Of a stretch of DNA of 64,000 nt, positions 41,478 to 50,455 are shown piece by piece. Every line of letters begins with the position of its first letter. Position 1 is the stretch's first letter. Both the position numbers and the translations under genes were made by a program. This DNA comes from Desulfovibrio desulfuricans DSM 642. Lineage in GTDB: Bacteria; Desulfobacterota; Desulfovibrionia; Desulfovibrionales; Desulfovibrionaceae. The stretch covers positions 522,627-586,626 of the forward strand of contig NZ_ATUZ01000013.1 in assembly GCF_000420465.1 (NCBI RefSeq). The letters run 5' to 3'. Under the pieces are notes generated by a model. The model saw only the letters and a program-made list of their open reading frames with translations. It was not told the origin of the DNA and did no database searches.

Positions 41478-42503
41478 CTATGGCTGACGAAGGCACAATT
41501 TTTCAAAAAAATCGCGGTGTCCTTCCAGCTGCGGGTCAAAAAGCTCGCTGGAAAGCATACCATAAGCTCCTCGCACAAGAGCTGTGCGCTTTTCAAGCGT
41601 CTGTTCAAGCCGTTCCCGGTGCGCCTGAGTGGCGCACATCTCTGCCAGCATCTGCGTCAGGCTGACCGCGCGCGCGGAGTCTGTATGACGACGTGCCACT
41701 GCCCTGCCCCCGGCTTGGGCAATTTTTGCGAGCTTTTCGGGATTTGCGAGCGCTTCTGCGGCAATGGCCGCAGCTGCCTGCGCATCGTTGCGCTGGTAGG
41801 TGGGCAGAATTTCCTCGCCGGGGACAAAGAGTTCGTTAAGGCCGTTACCGCAGGTTTCCATTAGTAGGGCCGCGCCGCAGGCGATAGCCTCAAAACAGCG
41901 AAAATTCACTTCTGAAGCCGCAGTCTGGTTAAGAACAATGCGGCTGCGCGCAAAGATGGGCTTGTAATCGCCAGAAATTGCCACCAGTGGCTGTCTGGCG
42001 CGAAAGACCTTGAGAAATGGCGCGCGGTCCGGGTTATTTTTGTGCCCGAGGGTTCCCACAAAGGCTACTGGGATATCGCGTAATGTAAAATCCCCCACTG
42101 GCTCAAGAATCTGGGGATAAAACAGCGGAAACCAGCGCGCCGGTATGCCCTCGTGCGAAAATACTTCCACATAGTCTTTCTGCGCCACAAGGGTTGCGTC
42201 AAAACCATTGGAATACGGGATGTGCCAGGGGTTGCAGTAGGTATCAATGGAATAACGCACCGAAGGCCAGGGGGCATTTTCCGGATCAAGCAGTTCTGGC
42301 ATGTTGCCGTCATCGCAATAGAAGAGTGCATCAGGCGCAAAACCGAGCGCATCAAGGCGGTTCAGGAGTTGCCGCACAGAGTACGGGTGCGGTGAGGGAA
42401 TGTCGGCGTCAACTGCCGGATGCGCCGTGATGACGTGGTGCCCAAGGCGTTTGAGGGCAGAGGCCAGATACGGCCCGCCAATGTTGAGTATGCGTAAGCT
42501 CAT
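41478..42503 (-). CDS. CgeB-like glycosyltransferase (GT-B fold)
   Basis: 341 residues. N-terminal Rossmann-like part (LRILNIGGPYLASALKRLGH) and C-terminal part typical of the glycosyltransferase group 1 / CgeB kind: SRIVLNQTAASEVNFRCFEA, then GAALLMETCGNGLNELF, the usual donor-binding E-x7-E region. Donor and acceptor unknown; may modify the cell surface. Its start codon follows the degP-like terminator T-run directly and no SD is seen, so expression is uncertain. Confidence 0.75.
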   Translation of the reverse strand: MSLRILNIGGPYLASALKRLGHHVITAHPAVDADIPSPHPYSVRQLLNRLDALGFAPDALFYCDDGNMPELLDPENAPWPSVRYSIDTYCNPWHIPYSNGFDATLVAQKDYVEVFSHEGIPARWFPLFYPQILEPVGDFTLRDIPVAFVGTLGHKNNPDRAPFLKVFRARQPLVAISGDYKPIFARSRIVLNQTAASEVNFRCFEAIACGAALLMETCGNGLNELFVPGEEILPTYQRNDAQAAAAIAAEALANPEKLAKIAQAGGRAVARRHTDSARAVSLTQMLAEMCATQAHRERLEQTLEKRTALVRGAYGMLSSELFDPQLEGHRDFFEKLCLRQP

Positions 42504-42504
42504 G

Positions 42505-42540
42505 GATAAAAAAAGGGCTGCCCCGGTTAAGAGGCAGCCC
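42505..42540 (-). terminator. Terminator of the S1-protein/Deg protease operon
   Basis: Arms 42515-42522 (GGGCTGCC) and 42533-42540, 10-nt loop; on the minus strand the hairpin is followed by seven T. It is 16 bp downstream of the Deg protease stop. Confidence 0.85.
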
Positions 42541-42555
42541 GTGTAGTTGTGCCTG

Positions 42556-43983
42556 CTACTTGCTCAGGCTTACAGTTCGGAAGTACACATCGCCTCGCCG
42601 TGAAATCTGCAACATGACGGCCCCGCGGGCAACGCCTTCATCGTTGACGATTTTCGACAGATCCGCAGCGCTGCGAACAGGTTTGAGGTTGGCCTTGAGA
42701 ATTACGTCTCCGGGGCGCAGATCGGCTTCGGCAGCGGGCTTGTCAGGATTGACGTCAATAATGACCAGCCCTTCGTTTTTCTCAATCTTGAGGTCGCGGC
42801 GTTCTTCATCCGTCAGCGGACGGACGGAAATGCCGAGCAACCCTTCGTCCTTCTGCTTCTGATCCTTGCCGTTCTGGTCGCCAGCCTGCGAGGTTTTGCG
42901 CTCGCCAAGCGTTACGGAAAGGTCAATGGTTTTGCCATCGCGCCACACCGTTATTGCAGCCTTGCTGCCGGGGGTTTTGTCGGCAATCACGCGCAGCAGG
43001 GCCGCAGCGTCTTCAATGGCCTTGCCGTCAACGGAAACAATGATGTCGCCGTCTTTCATGCCAGCCTTGGCAGCAGGTTCGCCTTCCATAACGCTGCCCA
43101 CAAGCGCGCCCTTGGCGTCCTTGAGGCCCAGCGCCTTGGCGGTATTTTCTTCAACATCCTGAATACCAACGCCAATCCAGCCACGGCTGATCTTTTTGCC
43201 GGACTTGATCTGGTCGATGATCTTGGCGGCCATGTTGCTCGGAATGGCAAAGCCAATGCCCTGCCCGCTCGCAATAATGGCCGTGTTGATGCCAATCACC
43301 TGCCCGGCCATGTTCAGCAGCGGGCCGCCGCTGTTGCCGGGGTTGATGGAGGCATCCGTCTGCAGAAAGTTGTCAAAGGGGCCGGCGTGTATGTTGCGGT
43401 TTTTGGCCGAAAGAATACCCGCCGTCACCGAGTGGTCGAGCCCAAAGGGGTTGCCGATGGCCAGCAGCCACTCACCTATCCGCAGTTCATCCGAATTGCC
43501 GAACGCAAGGTAGGGCAAGGTCTTTTTGGTTTCAATTTTCAGCAGGGCGAGGTCGGTTTCTTCATCTGCGCCAACCAGCTTGGCCGTGATGGCTTCGCTT
43601 TTGCCATTGCTCTGATCAAGGGTCACACGGATAACATCCGCATCGGCAACCACATGATTGTTGGTAACAATATAGCCGTCAGCGGAGACAATAAAGCCGG
43701 ATCCCAGTGACTTCTGTTTCATCTGGGGGCGCTTGCCACCGCGCTTGCCGCCGAACTGGTCAAAGAATTTGTCAAATCCTGGCGGCATATTGCGGAACAT
43801 TTCCCCCATGAGATCGTCCTGGCTGTTACCGCTGGCCTTCCGTTCCGTACCGATGTTTACGACTGCCGGGCCGCTTTTGGCCGCCAGTTCGCTGAAGTCG
43901 GGCAGATTGGCTGCCTGGGCAAGCTGCGATGCCGCAAGAAAGGTCACGGCAAGCATGGCTGCAAGACATTTTTTTATCATCAT
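42556..43983 (-). CDS. Periplasmic Do-type serine protease (DegP/DegQ family)
   Basis: 475 residues, signal peptide (MMIKKCLAAMLAVTFLAASQ, cut after AQA). Trypsin-like domain with catalytic His110 (TNNHVV), Asp144 (ETDLALL) and Ser218 (GNSGGPL), then two PDZ domains (about 265-360 and 385-470), the full Do-protease length. It degrades or refolds misfolded envelope proteins. 14 bp downstream of the S1-domain protein, so likely co-transcribed. Confidence 0.93.
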   Translation of the reverse strand: MMIKKCLAAMLAVTFLAASQLAQAANLPDFSELAAKSGPAVVNIGTERKASGNSQDDLMGEMFRNMPPGFDKFFDQFGGKRGGKRPQMKQKSLGSGFIVSADGYIVTNNHVVADADVIRVTLDQSNGKSEAITAKLVGADEETDLALLKIETKKTLPYLAFGNSDELRIGEWLLAIGNPFGLDHSVTAGILSAKNRNIHAGPFDNFLQTDASINPGNSGGPLLNMAGQVIGINTAIIASGQGIGFAIPSNMAAKIIDQIKSGKKISRGWIGVGIQDVEENTAKALGLKDAKGALVGSVMEGEPAAKAGMKDGDIIVSVDGKAIEDAAALLRVIADKTPGSKAAITVWRDGKTIDLSVTLGERKTSQAGDQNGKDQKQKDEGLLGISVRPLTDEERRDLKIEKNEGLVIIDVNPDKPAAEADLRPGDVILKANLKPVRSAADLSKIVNDEGVARGAVMLQISRRGDVYFRTVSLSK

Positions 43984-43997
43984 GGAATAGCTCCTGG

Positions 43998-45467
43998 TTA
44001 CTTATTTTTCAGAGCCTTTTGCAAAGCCTGTGCCATGATGTTCATTCCAGACCCGCTGTTGGAGCTTCCGGCGGATGTATGCTGCTTCCATGCCTTGTCT
44101 TCGGCGGGTTGGGCGGTCTGTTCGCCTTCAGGGGCAAGGCTGATGCGTCTGGCGCTGGTGTCCAAATTTTGTACAGTAAGGGTGACGGTGTCGCCCTTGT
44201 CCAATTTGCTGTACTGGTTGCCCTGCCTGGAATTCTTGATGACGCCAGCGGGCAGCAAACCGGTGATGCCAGGGGCCAGCGTGATAAAGAGGCCATAGGG
44301 GGTGCGGCTTTCGACCGTGCCGCTTACCGTTGAACCAACGGCAAACTGCTGGGCGGCTTCCTTCCACGGGTCGCCTTCCGCATCGCGCAGACTCAGGGAA
44401 ATACGGTGATTTTCAAGGTTGATTTCCTTGATTTTAACCGAAACAACTTCGCCCGCCGCAAGCACGTCTTCGGCCTTGGCCACGCGCTTTGTCCACGACA
44501 GTTCAGATATATGCACAAGGCCTTCAATACCGGGCAGAAGCTCCACAAAAGCGCCAAAGGGCGCGAGGCGAACAACCTTGCCGGAAACAACCGTACCGGA
44601 CTCAAGTCTGGTGGTCACATCCTGCCAGGGATCGCCCTCGGCCTGCTTGCGCGAAAGCGAAATGCGCACGTGGCCCTTGCTGTCCTTGCTGATGGAAATA
44701 ACCTTGGCGCGCACTGTGTCGCCAAGCGACACGGCTTCGTCAGGTGCGCCCACGCGCGACCATGAAAGTTCGGAAAGGTGGATCATGCCTTCAACAGAAG
44801 GGGCAAGCTCCATGAATGCGCCAAAAGCGGCGAAACGCGTGATCTTGCCTTCAACCATGTCGCCGGGCTTGAGGCTTTCAAGCAGGGCATCAAGCTGTTC
44901 GGCGCGTTCGCGTTCAACAATGGCGCGGTGCGAAACCACAACATTTCTGCCGCGGTTTTCAACGCGGATAACCAGAAACGGCATGCTGCGGCCCACAACT
45001 TCGGCGGCGTCTTCAGAGGTGGGCACGCCAAGCTGGCTGCCGGGGCAGAAGGCCTGCTTGCCAAGCACGTCAACCGTGTAGCCGCCCTTGCACACTGCGG
45101 TTATGCGGCCGTCAACCGGCACCGCCGCATCGCGGGCTTCTTCAAGCGCGGCAACACCGCTGCCGCTCATGGAGCGGGAAAGGCGAATCTCTTGCGAGGA
45201 AACACCAGTAACCCACGCTTCGAGGCTGTCGCCGGGCTTAACGCTTTCATTGCCCTCGGCATCAAGAATGTCTTTGCGGTCAATGATGCCGTCAACCTTT
45301 ATGCCCACGTCCACAAAAACGCTGTCGCCAGTGATGGCAATTACAGTCCCGGTCACTTTCTGGCCGGGCTGCAGGCGGTTTGAAGCGGTGTCGTGGGCCG
45401 CCAGCATGGCGGCAAAATCCTCAGCGCCTTCCTCCGACATGGAGGTTGCGAACTTATCCTCGGTCAT
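43998..45467 (-). CDS. S1-domain RNA-binding protein (short ribosomal protein S1-like)
   Basis: 489 residues. At least four S1 OB-fold repeats can be traced (GTVIAITGDSVFVDVGIKVD; then GKITRFAAFGAFMELAPSVEG; then GKVVRLAPFGAFVELLPGIEG; and GTVESRTPYGLFITLAPGI), shorter than the six-repeat E. coli S1. Repeats 2-4 carry the HLSELSW or HISELSW motif. It could be a ribosomal S1 paralogue that helps translation initiation or RNA decay; a housekeeping S1 may lie elsewhere. Confidence 0.8.
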   Translation of the reverse strand: MTEDKFATSMSEEGAEDFAAMLAAHDTASNRLQPGQKVTGTVIAITGDSVFVDVGIKVDGIIDRKDILDAEGNESVKPGDSLEAWVTGVSSQEIRLSRSMSGSGVAALEEARDAAVPVDGRITAVCKGGYTVDVLGKQAFCPGSQLGVPTSEDAAEVVGRSMPFLVIRVENRGRNVVVSHRAIVERERAEQLDALLESLKPGDMVEGKITRFAAFGAFMELAPSVEGMIHLSELSWSRVGAPDEAVSLGDTVRAKVISISKDSKGHVRISLSRKQAEGDPWQDVTTRLESGTVVSGKVVRLAPFGAFVELLPGIEGLVHISELSWTKRVAKAEDVLAAGEVVSVKIKEINLENHRISLSLRDAEGDPWKEAAQQFAVGSTVSGTVESRTPYGLFITLAPGITGLLPAGVIKNSRQGNQYSKLDKGDTVTLTVQNLDTSARRISLAPEGEQTAQPAEDKAWKQHTSAGSSNSGSGMNIMAQALQKALKNK

Positions 45468-46086
45468 AGTTTTCCTGCTCCTTACAAGCTGGGCTTATTG
45501 CTCAAGTCCGCCATATTACGCCATCCGCACAAGGAAAACAATTGTCTTTTTAGTCCTGATTTTTCCGAGCCTTTTGGTGAGTACTGAATCAAATTTATAC
45601 AGGTGGATATTTTTTGAGCATGTCGACGCTTTTGCACCGTGCGTATGTAAAGGCATTGGGAACATGAGCTGCACAAGGAATGATGCATAGGGAAATGTAA
45701 TATATATTTATTTTTATTAATATTTTCAGATAGGTTGTTTAATAAAACAATGTATTACTATGCAATTAGGTAAAAAATAATTTTGTTGAACTTTCAGTCT
45801 GCACGTTGATAGATATTTAAGTAGTTAAAAACGCTTGTTATATGTATTGTTTATTATAATAAAAAAATATTTATTGTCATAATAAATATAATTTGTTTAT
45901 GATTATGAATGTTATTACAAAAAAATTGAATTTTTTGCTTACATGTTTTTCAAAAAGCATCCACTGAATGCCTTTCAGCCCGCAGAAACAGCTGGGTGAT
46001 TTTTCTTTATTCCCAGGCCATCTCCCTGTACCTTTGCAAGACATTGCTGGAAAGGCGCAGCATCGCGCGTAACAAAGGTTTTGAAC
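45468..46086. other. AT-rich intergenic region, no gene seen
   Basis: 619 bp. The middle (about 45690-45960) is extremely AT-rich, with TTATT/TAATA runs, unlike anything nearby except the STAND gene. A TTGAAC hexamer at 45786-45791 has only a weak -10 partner. It may be a decayed insertion or a large regulatory region. No RNA gene or reading frame is supported. Confidence 0.5.
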
Positions 46087-46914
46087 ATGGACATAAAAGA
46101 ATTTGAAGCATACTGGGCAGACAGACAGCCGGATCGCTCAGATCTTGCGGAGTTCTGGAGTCGCCGCGCCCAGTCGTTCAATACCCATTCGGCCGAGGCA
46201 GATTCCAGCGCGTACCGCCGCGATCTTGTTGCAAAGGTTGCAGCGCGCGCCAAGGTTGGCAAGGCTGATGCTGTGCTGGACATAGGCTGCGGGCCAGGCA
46301 GGCATGCCCTGATTTTTGCGGGGCATGCGGGCAGTGTTGAAGGTTTTGATATCGCGCCCGGCATGATCGAATACGCAAATAAAAATGCGCAACTAGCTGG
46401 TATGGAAAACACCCGTTTTCACGTGCTTGACTGGGATACTGCGGATCTGAAGCTGCTTGGCTGGCAAAAACGGTTTCAGCTTGTTTTCGCCTCGCGCACT
46501 CCTGCCGTGTATGACCGTGCTACCCTTGAAAAAATGACAGAGGCCTCGCGGGGCTACTGCTGCCTTATCACGCAGGTTACGGGCGATAATTCTGTGCGGA
46601 GCGAACTTGCGCCAGTTGTTGGCGCAACAAATGACGACGACTATACCCGGCGGGGGCTTTACTGCGCCTTCAATATCCTGTGGTTGCAGGGCTATTATCC
46701 AGAAGTGGAATACCTTGAGCGCACGTGGGATTCTGAATGCCCGCTGGAAGAAGCCATTGTGATGTACACGCGGCATTTTAACAGCAGAGGCCAGCTCACA
46801 GAGGCGCAAGAGATCGCCCTGTCAGACAAGCTGTGCGCCATGAGCAAGAACGGCATGGTGCATGAAACTGGCAGCTCGCGGGTGGGCATACTTTTCTGGA
46901 ACGCCAACCTGTGA
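46087..46914 (+). CDS. SAM-dependent methyltransferase
   Basis: 275 residues from ATG 46087. Class I methyltransferase motif I DIGCGPGRHA (about residues 66-75) with the downstream VEGFDIAPGM and VLDWDTADL motifs. Its N-terminus (DIKEFEAYWADRQPDRSDLA) and C-terminus are of an unspecified group. Substrate unknown. It is followed by a hairpin terminator and appears to be a single-gene unit. Confidence 0.8.
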   Translation: MDIKEFEAYWADRQPDRSDLAEFWSRRAQSFNTHSAEADSSAYRRDLVAKVAARAKVGKADAVLDIGCGPGRHALIFAGHAGSVEGFDIAPGMIEYANKNAQLAGMENTRFHVLDWDTADLKLLGWQKRFQLVFASRTPAVYDRATLEKMTEASRGYCCLITQVTGDNSVRSELAPVVGATNDDDYTRRGLYCAFNILWLQGYYPEVEYLERTWDSECPLEEAIVMYTRHFNSRGQLTEAQEIALSDKLCAMSKNGMVHETGSSRVGILFWNANL

Positions 46915-46922
46915 GGGCATGC

Positions 46923-46954
46923 GGGCTGCGGGGTCTGTTGTCCCCGGCCCTTTT
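46923..46954 (+). terminator. Hairpin terminator after methyltransferase
   Basis: Arms GGGC-TG-CGGGG (46923-46933) and CCCCGGCCC (46942-46950) with a two-base bulge, 8-nt loop and TTTT; 8 bp past the methyltransferase stop. Confidence 0.5.
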
Positions 46955-46962
46955 GGCGGTGT

Positions 46963-47964
46963 TCAGGCCTTTTCTATGAGCCATGTCCTGATGGGAAAAG
47001 CCGTTTCCGTCCAGTGCGTCTTATATTGCATCTTGGGGCCATCGAGAGGCCCCATGTCATAGCGTTGCACGTCTTCCTCGCAGAGCCAGTGGATTTTTTC
47101 AATCTGCATGAGGTTGCCCAGTGAAAGCTCATGGCAATCCTGCGCATAGCTGAACTGCTGTCCGCGATAGATATCACCGGCCAGGCCGCCAAAAATAAAG
47201 CCCACATCCGTATCTTCACGGCGGGCAAAAATAACGCGCGCGCCATTCTCTGGCGCGAGCCGCAGGAGCAGAAATGCGTAAAAATCGCATATGCCCGGCT
47301 CCGCCATGCCGCAGTGGTCAATCCCCTTCCAGCTTGTGCGTTCAACAGCGATCATGCGGGTATACGCCGCCTTTGCTTCGTCTTCCGTTGAAGGCAGCAC
47401 ACGTTCATAAGAGATGCCCAGCTCGTGCGCCTTTTTGGCCGAACGTTTCAGGTTGCGGCGCAGATTGGCCGAGCGGCGCGAAAGATAGCCGTCCAGCCCG
47501 CCAGCAAGCGAAGCCGAACCCTGAATCCCCGCTTTTACGAGGTGCGCCTGGAGGGGCATGCCAGTTTTGTTGAGCATGTTCTGTACATAATCCAGGCCAG
47601 GGCCAAGGCCGCCCACAAGAACCTTGGGAAATCTGGGGGCATAGGTTCTGGCAAAAAAATGCATGGCGTCGGCAAATAGCTGCGGGGCATTGCTGCCCAG
47701 CAGCGGGCAGCCAAAGAACCACGAGGGTTCAAGGGGCGTGATGTAGATTTCTTCTGGCGAAACAAGCCCTTCCGCAAAGGCAATAACGCTGCCGTCAGCT
47801 TCTGCAAACAACAAACGCCGTTTGGGGCCAAAGGCATCATGAAAGGCAAGTTGCCATGCTGGCGTACAACTGAAAGGGTCGGCCTGAGCGCTGTGCAGCG
47901 CTGCGCTGTGCCACGTTGCGTACTGCTCGGGCTTGGCGTTGTGGGGCAAATGTATAAACTGCAT
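46963..47964 (-). CDS. GNAT-fold (CelD/BioF2-like, peptidyl-transferase type) protein
   Basis: 333 residues from ATG 47964 (an ATG at 48027 is possible; neither has a good SD). The second half fits Acetyltransf_6/CelD-like GNAT (SANLRRNLKRSAKKAHELGI, ARVIFARREDTDVGFIFGG, GQQFSYAQDCHELSLGNL). Family members in other bacteria act in surface polysaccharide or lipid modification. Substrate unknown. Confidence 0.65.
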   Translation of the reverse strand: MQFIHLPHNAKPEQYATWHSAALHSAQADPFSCTPAWQLAFHDAFGPKRRLLFAEADGSVIAFAEGLVSPEEIYITPLEPSWFFGCPLLGSNAPQLFADAMHFFARTYAPRFPKVLVGGLGPGLDYVQNMLNKTGMPLQAHLVKAGIQGSASLAGGLDGYLSRRSANLRRNLKRSAKKAHELGISYERVLPSTEDEAKAAYTRMIAVERTSWKGIDHCGMAEPGICDFYAFLLLRLAPENGARVIFARREDTDVGFIFGGLAGDIYRGQQFSYAQDCHELSLGNLMQIEKIHWLCEEDVQRYDMGPLDGPKMQYKTHWTETAFPIRTWLIEKA

Positions 47965-48110
47965 GACGGCACCGGAGTAAAAGGCAAGGCGCTTATGCCC
48001 CGTACGCTTTTGCGCACCAAAAGGCATAAACGCCGTATATATTGGTTATAACGTGAGCCTGTTTTGCTGGATGGCAAAAAGATTGCCTGCCTGTGCATAA
48101 CCAGATCAGG

Positions 48111-48311
48111 TTATTTATCTATTGCAGCATCGTCCTGTTTCTTCTTTTCAGCCACGTACTCTTCTTCATGTATAAGCGTACTTCCGCATCGTGAGCATGA
48201 CAATAACTTGAAAACACGCCGAAAGTTAAAGAAGACTTTGTCCAGTATGCCAGTTGGGCAGTAAAAAACATCACCACAGCGCTTGCAGCGGTAGACAGTT
48301 TTTTCTTTCAT
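48111..48311 (-). CDS. Small zinc-ribbon protein
   Basis: 66 residues. Two CxxC knuckles, CKRCGD (9-14) and CSRCGS (about 39-44), placed to bind one zinc; Lys/Glu-rich C-terminus. Leader GGGGGC lies upstream of the ATG. No further function can be given; could be an RNA or DNA-binding accessory. Confidence 0.6.
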   Translation of the reverse strand: MKEKTVYRCKRCGDVFYCPTGILDKVFFNFRRVFKLLSCSRCGSTLIHEEEYVAEKKKQDDAAIDK

Positions 48312-48452
48312 AATGCCCCCAAGGTAGCCAATGAAGAACTTTCAATAAATTACCATGTATGGTGCAGGTTATCAATTCCCTTGCCAGAGCAATGTGCCAG
48401 CTATCCAAGCAGTTGCCAGGGCGCCCTTCTGTTCATGAAGGGCACCCTGCAC

Positions 48453-48854
48453 TTAGACCTGAGGTTGCTTTGCAGCCCAGATATCAATTTCTATGCTGAT
48501 TTCCGGCAGGCCCAATGCCGTTACATGCGCAATAGTCATCGATGGGTAAGCTCTGTCAAAGAGCTTATCCCATTCGTTGTCGAAATAATCCCAGTCGATT
48601 TCTTTTACGGACCAAATATTAACCTTGGTAATATCTGCTCCGGACAGCCCTTCCGTACCAAGCAATACTTTAATATTCTTAAAAAGTTGCAGCACTTCAT
48701 CGTTAAAAGCCGCAGGGAAAGAGCCGTCATCCCTGATGCCGATTTGCCCTGAAAACACATAGGTGTCCATACCCGCGGGTATGATGGTTGTATGCGAATA
48801 GTTTCCAACAGGCTGATACATGGTATTTGGTGTTTTTCTTATGATGGTCTTCAT
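48453..48854 (-). CDS. RidA/YjgF-family protein
   Basis: 133 residues from ATG 48854 (longer frames upstream are not protein-like). Rid-family pattern: VFSGQIGIRDDGSFPAAFND, VLLGTEGLSGADITKVNI, SMTIAHVTALGLPEISIEID. The usual active Arg of RidA (in PxRxxV) is seen as a variant (AYPSMTIAHV), so deaminase activity is uncertain and it may be a RidA-like subgroup member. Genome context gives no partner. Confidence 0.75.
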   Translation of the reverse strand: MKTIIRKTPNTMYQPVGNYSHTTIIPAGMDTYVFSGQIGIRDDGSFPAAFNDEVLQLFKNIKVLLGTEGLSGADITKVNIWSVKEIDWDYFDNEWDKLFDRAYPSMTIAHVTALGLPEISIEIDIWAAKQPQV

Positions 48855-49070
48855 GAGATGTTTTCTTTTTTTTGAATAGTGCTGTTTCGTATGTTTCACA
48901 GGCAAGATGACAGCATGGTTGAACTGCCGGAGCACGGAGCAGGACTTTTAGAATAACAGCATTGTAGAAATTTTGAAAGCATCTTGTTGCAGTAGTGAAA
49001 AATAGTATGCAGAGTCTCTTTGGTGAAGAGTCTGCCCTGCTCAATGGATATGCATTGTCTGCCGGAAAAC

Positions 49071-49102
49071 AAAAAACCCGGAAGTCTCGTAAGACTTCCG
49101 GG
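49071..49102 (-). terminator. Terminator of tRNA-Met
   Basis: Perfect arms 49077-49087 and 49092-49102 with a CGTA loop; on the minus strand followed by TTTTTTG. 11 bp beyond the tRNA 3' end. Confidence 0.85.
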
Positions 49103-49112
49103 TATGAAATTC

Positions 49113-49189
49113 TGGTAGCAAGGGAGGGATTTGAACCCCCGACACTGCGGGTATGAACCGCATGCTCTGACCAACTGAGCTACCTTGCC
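49113..49189 (-). tRNA. tRNA-Met (anticodon CAT)
   Basis: 77 nt. Cloverleaf on the minus strand: acceptor GGCAAGG / CCTTGCT (one G-U), D-arm GCTC, anticodon stem TGCGG / CCGCA with loop TTCATAC, T-arm GGGGG-TTCAAAT-CCCTC, CCA encoded. It lacks the 1-72 mismatch of the initiator, so it is an elongator or the lysidine-modified tRNA-Ile(CAT) class; the sequence alone cannot separate these. Confidence 0.93.
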
Positions 49190-49224
49190 GTGTCTGCGCC
49201 TCGTTAGCGCGACGATCTATTTAT

Positions 49225-49246
49225 AAAAATTGCCGCCCCTTGGCAA
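49225..49246 (-). terminator. Weak uppP terminator overlapping the tRNA promoter
   Basis: Stem TTGCC/GGCAA (49230-49234, 49242-49246) with 7-nt loop and a following T-run on the minus strand. The same bases hold TTGCCA (-35) and TATAAA (49220-49225 region, 15-bp spacing) for the tRNA. Both readings are possible. Confidence 0.4.
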
Positions 49247-49255
49247 GCATTTTTT

Positions 49256-50053
49256 TTAGTTCACCATGAAATAGTAAATAAAGGGTGCGATTAACAGACG
49301 GTACACGGCAAAAGGCACCAGAGTCACGCGGCCCATGAGGGCGATGAACACCTTGACTGCCAGCAGGGCCGAGAGGAACGAGCCGATCATGCCCACGGCA
49401 AAAAAAGGAATATCCGCAGCGCTGAAGAGGTGCCAGCTTTTCAGCATGTCGTAACCTGTGGCGGCAACCATGATGGGCACTGCGGCGATGAACGAATACT
49501 CCGCCGCCAGCGAACGCTTGCCGCCAAGCAGCATGCCCCCCATGATGGTTGAGGCTGAGCGCGAAAAACCGGGCCACAGGGCAAGGCACTGAAAGCAGCC
49601 AATACCAAGGGCCAGCTTGGGCGTCATGTCGTCCAGCGTAATATATGAGGGTTTGAACTTGCGTTTTTCAACCACTATCATCATCACAGCGCCCACAACC
49701 AGCGCAATGAGCACGGTCAAGGGACGGAACAGATAGGTCTTGATGGTCGAGTGCAGCAAAAGCCCGAGCACGCTGGCGGGCAGCGATGTAAGGATAAGCA
49801 GCATGATGCCGCGCATGCCCGCAAAACGCACATAGGGCTGGGGACGCACGAGGCCCCAGAAGCGCTTCCAGTACAGCACCACCACGGCCATGATGGCGCC
49901 AAGCTGAATAACCACCTCAAAGGTGGCGGCCTTTTCGCCCATGAAGTTGAGCAGATCGCCCACCAGAATGAGGTGGCCGGATGAGGAAACAGGCAGAAAT
50001 TCCGTCAGCCCCTCGACAATGCTCAAAATTACCGCAGTAAACAGATTATCCAT
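49256..50053 (-). CDS. uppP: Undecaprenyl-diphosphatase (BacA/UppP)
   Basis: 265 residues, eight hydrophobic helices, cytoplasmic membrane. Recycles undecaprenyl pyrophosphate for cell-wall synthesis and gives bacitracin tolerance. Hallmarks: EGLTEFLPVSSSGHLIL (Glu-rich motif 1) and GFSRSASTIMGGML (motif 2). ATG at 50053 with AGAGGG upstream; longer frames upstream are not family-like. Confidence 0.95.
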   Translation of the reverse strand: MDNLFTAVILSIVEGLTEFLPVSSSGHLILVGDLLNFMGEKAATFEVVIQLGAIMAVVVLYWKRFWGLVRPQPYVRFAGMRGIMLLILTSLPASVLGLLLHSTIKTYLFRPLTVLIALVVGAVMMIVVEKRKFKPSYITLDDMTPKLALGIGCFQCLALWPGFSRSASTIMGGMLLGGKRSLAAEYSFIAAVPIMVAATGYDMLKSWHLFSAADIPFFAVGMIGSFLSALLAVKVFIALMGRVTLVPFAVYRLLIAPFIYYFMVN

Positions 50054-50166
50054 AAAAACCCTCTGGCGCGAAATCCTGTCGCCTAGTGTGGGATGTGTCG
50101 TCCTGCGGGCAGAGCATTGCCAAAAGGCGGCACAACGGCTATGGGTGAATAAAAAAGGATATCTCC

Positions 50167-50358
50167 ATGACAACCATCATGCCGCAAGGCGAACTTGTGC
50201 GTAAGGCTGCGGCCTATCTGGCGGAACAGCGTGCCCTGCATTCCGGCAAAAGCCTGTCTGCCCTTCTGGACGAAGCGGGTATGCGTTTTAACCTTACGCC
50301 GCTTGACGCCGCCGCTCTTGAGCGCCTGTTCCGTGAAGAAGAGGCCAAGGCCCACTAG
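50167..50358 (+). CDS. Small hypothetical protein, 63 residues
   Basis: AAGGA 9 nt upstream of the ATG. Helical, with SGKSLSALLDEAGMRFNLTP and a C-terminal acidic helix (ALERLFREEEAKAH). Looks like a small conserved protein rather than a random frame because of the good SD and a stop right before the convergent metG. Function unknown. Confidence 0.55.
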   Translation: MTTIMPQGELVRKAAAYLAEQRALHSGKSLSALLDEAGMRFNLTPLDAAALERLFREEEAKAH

Positions 50359-50455
50359 AGCATTTCCGCCCATCGTTCTGTATTGCATTTACTGATGGTG
50401 GTTGCAGACGTCGCGCCCATGAATCACAGGCGTGACGCCGCTCACCATATCTGAA

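Noticed and set aside
46695..46984. Short minus-strand frames between the methyltransferase and GNAT gene
   Set aside because: Shadows of the methyltransferase C-terminus; no RBS.
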